From assembly GCA_030594505.1 (NCBI GenBank), contig JAUVFC010000094.1:1-7014 (forward strand): a DNA stretch of 7,014 bases, in the 5' to 3' direction. Each line of letters starts with the position of its first letter. The stretch's first letter is position 1. Shown here piece by piece: positions 5,978 to 7,014 of this stretch. The translations under genes were made by a program, and so were the position numbers. The DNA comes from Desulfobacterales bacterium. GTDB taxonomy: Bacteria > Desulfobacterota > Desulfobacteria > Desulfobacterales > C00003106. The notes beneath the pieces were generated by a model. The model saw only the letters and a program-made list of their open reading frames with translations. It searched no databases and was not told where the DNA came from.

Positions 5978-6706
5978 ATGCGGGAAGACAAGACATCCAA
6001 AGTGCTTGCGGTGGATGATGAGACCAGCATTCTGAGGTTGATAAAATCCAACCTTGAAAGTGTGAACTATAAGGTCGTTACAGCGGAAAGCGGGGAAGAG
6101 GGGCTGAATGCCATTAGTGAGCATCGGCCTGATATTGTATTGTTAGATGTTTCCTTGCCCGGAATGAGCGGGATAGAAGTATGCCGACGCATGAAATCGG
6201 ATGAAGCGAACAAGTATGTCCCGGTAATACTGGTTACGGGCAAAACGGATCTTACAGACAGGGTTGAAGGATTTGCCGCCGGCGCAGACGATTATGTATG
6301 CAAGCCCTTTGAGTTTGAAGAGCTTCGCTCACGGTTGGCAGCTCACTTGAGGAGCAGAAGATTATCGGAAGAACTTGTAGATGACGCAAAAAAGATAGCC
6401 ACCATGGATGGTGTCAGGCGTACTTTGATAACAATGGCCCATTATATTAACAACGCCAATCAATCTGTTCTTGGCACAGCACAATTAAGTGAAAAATATC
6501 CACAAAATTCAGTCTATGCTAAAAAACTGGTATCCACCTGCCTGCAACAGATACCGAGAGTAACCGCTGTTATCAAAGCAATGGAAGCGTTCATCTCTGA
6601 TTTGGAATTTAATGCTTTACCATACGACTCTACTTCAAAAGAGTCAATATGGGACATAGAAGATAAGATTAATTCCGTATTGACGGATATTACGAAAAAG
6701 GGGTAA
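5978..6706 (+). CDS. Response regulator: receiver domain plus DHp-like C-terminal helix region
   Basis: Residues 1-122 form a CheY-type receiver: acidic pocket Asp13-Asp14, phospho-acceptor Asp57 in LLDVSLPGMSG, Thr87 in LVTGKTD, and Lys109 in CKPFEFEEL. After a helical linker (to about 142) the C-terminal part contains RTLITMAHYINNANQSVLGTAQL, which resembles the H-box helix of HisKA dimerisation domains (HEINNPL..ILGNAQL) with His155. No ATP-binding domain follows, and the acidic residue after the His is replaced by Tyr. There is no DNA-binding domain or GGDEF/EAL output, so the output may be protein-protein contact or phosphotransfer. ATG 5978 is preceded by GGGGG at 5-nt spacing; ATG 5966 is in frame but has no ribosome site, so 5978 is preferred. 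No partner kinase lies in the window. Length is 242 residues from this start. Confidence 0.85.
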   Translation: MREDKTSKVLAVDDETSILRLIKSNLESVNYKVVTAESGEEGLNAISEHRPDIVLLDVSLPGMSGIEVCRRMKSDEANKYVPVILVTGKTDLTDRVEGFAAGADDYVCKPFEFEELRSRLAAHLRSRRLSEELVDDAKKIATMDGVRRTLITMAHYINNANQSVLGTAQLSEKYPQNSVYAKKLVSTCLQQIPRVTAVIKAMEAFISDLEFNALPYDSTSKESIWDIEDKINSVLTDITKKG

Positions 6707-6739
6707 AATAATAATTAACGACCCCTGTATCTCCCCGGT

Positions 6740-6862
6740 TCAAGTTTTATACTTCGTAAAAGTTTCAATTACTTCCCTAAAATTCTTTGGCTTGAACTTT
6801 TCAGTTTTGGTTGCGCCGTAAATCTGCTCAAGAAGACCAATTACCAGATTTATGTCATACAT
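6740..6862 (-). pseudogene. Truncated HEPN-domain (DUF86-like) toxin remnant
   Basis: The frame starts at the ATG at 6862-6860 and encodes only 40 residues before TGA at 6742-6740. The first 19 or so residues (MYDINLVIGLLEQIYGATK) look like the start of HEPN proteins paired with MNT nucleotidyltransferases, which usually run to about 110-140 residues. The rest of this frame does not match that family. The R-x4-6-H ribonuclease motif that defines an active HEPN toxin is absent. Its start overlaps the stop of the MNT frame by 8 bp (ATGTATGA), the usual arrangement of such pairs. AGAGAGG lies upstream as a ribosome site. It is most likely a decayed gene; a real short peptide cannot be excluded. 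Confidence 0.6.
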
Positions 6863-7014
6863 AAAAAGCCTCTCTTTCTATACGCTGTTTTAGAAAAGAG
6901 TTCATTTTATCCCTTAACCTTACAATATCCACATGACAACCCAGGCGTTTTCAGACTGATAACCACATCCACATCACTGCCATCTTTTGCCTCATCTCTT
7001 GCAACAGAGCCAAA
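6855..7014 (-). pseudogene. MNT-domain nucleotidyltransferase antitoxin, broken by internal deletion (partial)
   Basis: Reading from the right edge, the minus strand encodes FGSVARDEAKDGSDVDVVIS then LKTPGL. This is the catalytic core of minimal nucleotidyltransferases (GS-x-x-R and SDVD metal-binding aspartates). The frame then shifts and stops at TAA (6909-6907). In another frame from about 6938 the typical family C-terminus follows, HVDIVRLRDKMNSFLKQRIE then REAFYV and TGA at 6857-6855. In intact relatives, as I recall the family, about 16 residues lie between these blocks. An out-of-frame deletion near 6933-6942 explains both observations. Family members act as antitoxins or AMPylators of HEPN toxins. 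The N-terminus is outside the window. Because the frame is broken, the product is unlikely to be functional. Confidence 0.75.

Noticed and set aside
5849..6124. A 91-codon minus-strand open frame overlapping the response regulator start
   Set aside because: It overlaps the receiver domain coding region, shows no protein family pattern and lacks a good ribosome-binding site.
6700..6725. Possible terminator after the response regulator (GGGGT ... ACCCC)
   Set aside because: The loop is 16 nt, the stem is only 5 bp and no T-run follows.
6751..6764. Sequence CTTCGTAAAAGTTT resembling the ends of the hairpin element
   Set aside because: The match to TTTCGTAAAAAGTC is short and imperfect, no inverted partner or direct repeat is nearby, and it lies within the HEPN remnant frame.

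Overview
The window looks like chromosomal DNA of a Gram-negative bacterium. The gene content suggests a Desulfobacterota/deltaproteobacterial genome: a TPR lipoprotein, a BipA/TypA GTPase, a ChaN-PDZ lipoprotein, an orphan response regulator and an MNT/HEPN pair remnant. This is an inference from gene style, not from a marker match. The typA gene is clearly GC-rich, while the genes after it and the intergenic DNA are much more AT-rich.

Layout. (1) Positions 1-648, minus strand: the 5' part of a lipoprotein gene made of TPR units, encoded by near-identical 102-bp tandem repeats and running off the left edge. (2) 649-1234: a gene-free divergent region with a triple GGATATTAG repeat, a weak candidate promoter and a 7-bp-stem hairpin. 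(3) 1235-5477, plus strand: a tight four-gene array. It holds typA, a TrpF-like TIM-barrel protein lacking the usual catalytic cysteine, a small YqiA-like serine hydrolase, and a ChaN/Tiki-type lipoprotein with a C-terminal PDZ domain. Gaps are 4 bp, a 4-bp overlap and 10 bp, so co-transcription is likely. (4) About 5500-5703: a 186-bp imperfect palindrome with 14-bp terminal inverted repeats and a 9-bp flanking direct repeat, which looks like a MITE or other non-autonomous element. (5) 5704-5977: AT-rich non-coding DNA with a dyad and a perfect -10 box. (6) 5978-6706, plus strand: a receiver-domain protein whose C-terminal half resembles a histidine-kinase dimerisation helix without an ATPase domain. 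(7) 6740-7014, minus strand: the eroded remains of an MNT-nucleotidyltransferase/HEPN antitoxin-toxin pair. The MNT frame is broken by an internal deletion and the HEPN frame is truncated to 40 codons.

How the genes may work together. TypA is a ribosome-associated translational GTPase. The three genes behind it have no obvious link to translation and none to tryptophan synthesis. Their coupling suggests a small accessory module combining two predicted cytoplasmic enzymes of unknown substrate with one envelope-anchored haem- or metal-binding-fold protein. I see no CRISPR array, tRNA, rRNA or intact transposase. The most unusual items are the hairpin element with its putative target duplication, the cysteine-less TrpF homologue in a non-trp operon, and the decayed MNT/HEPN pair.
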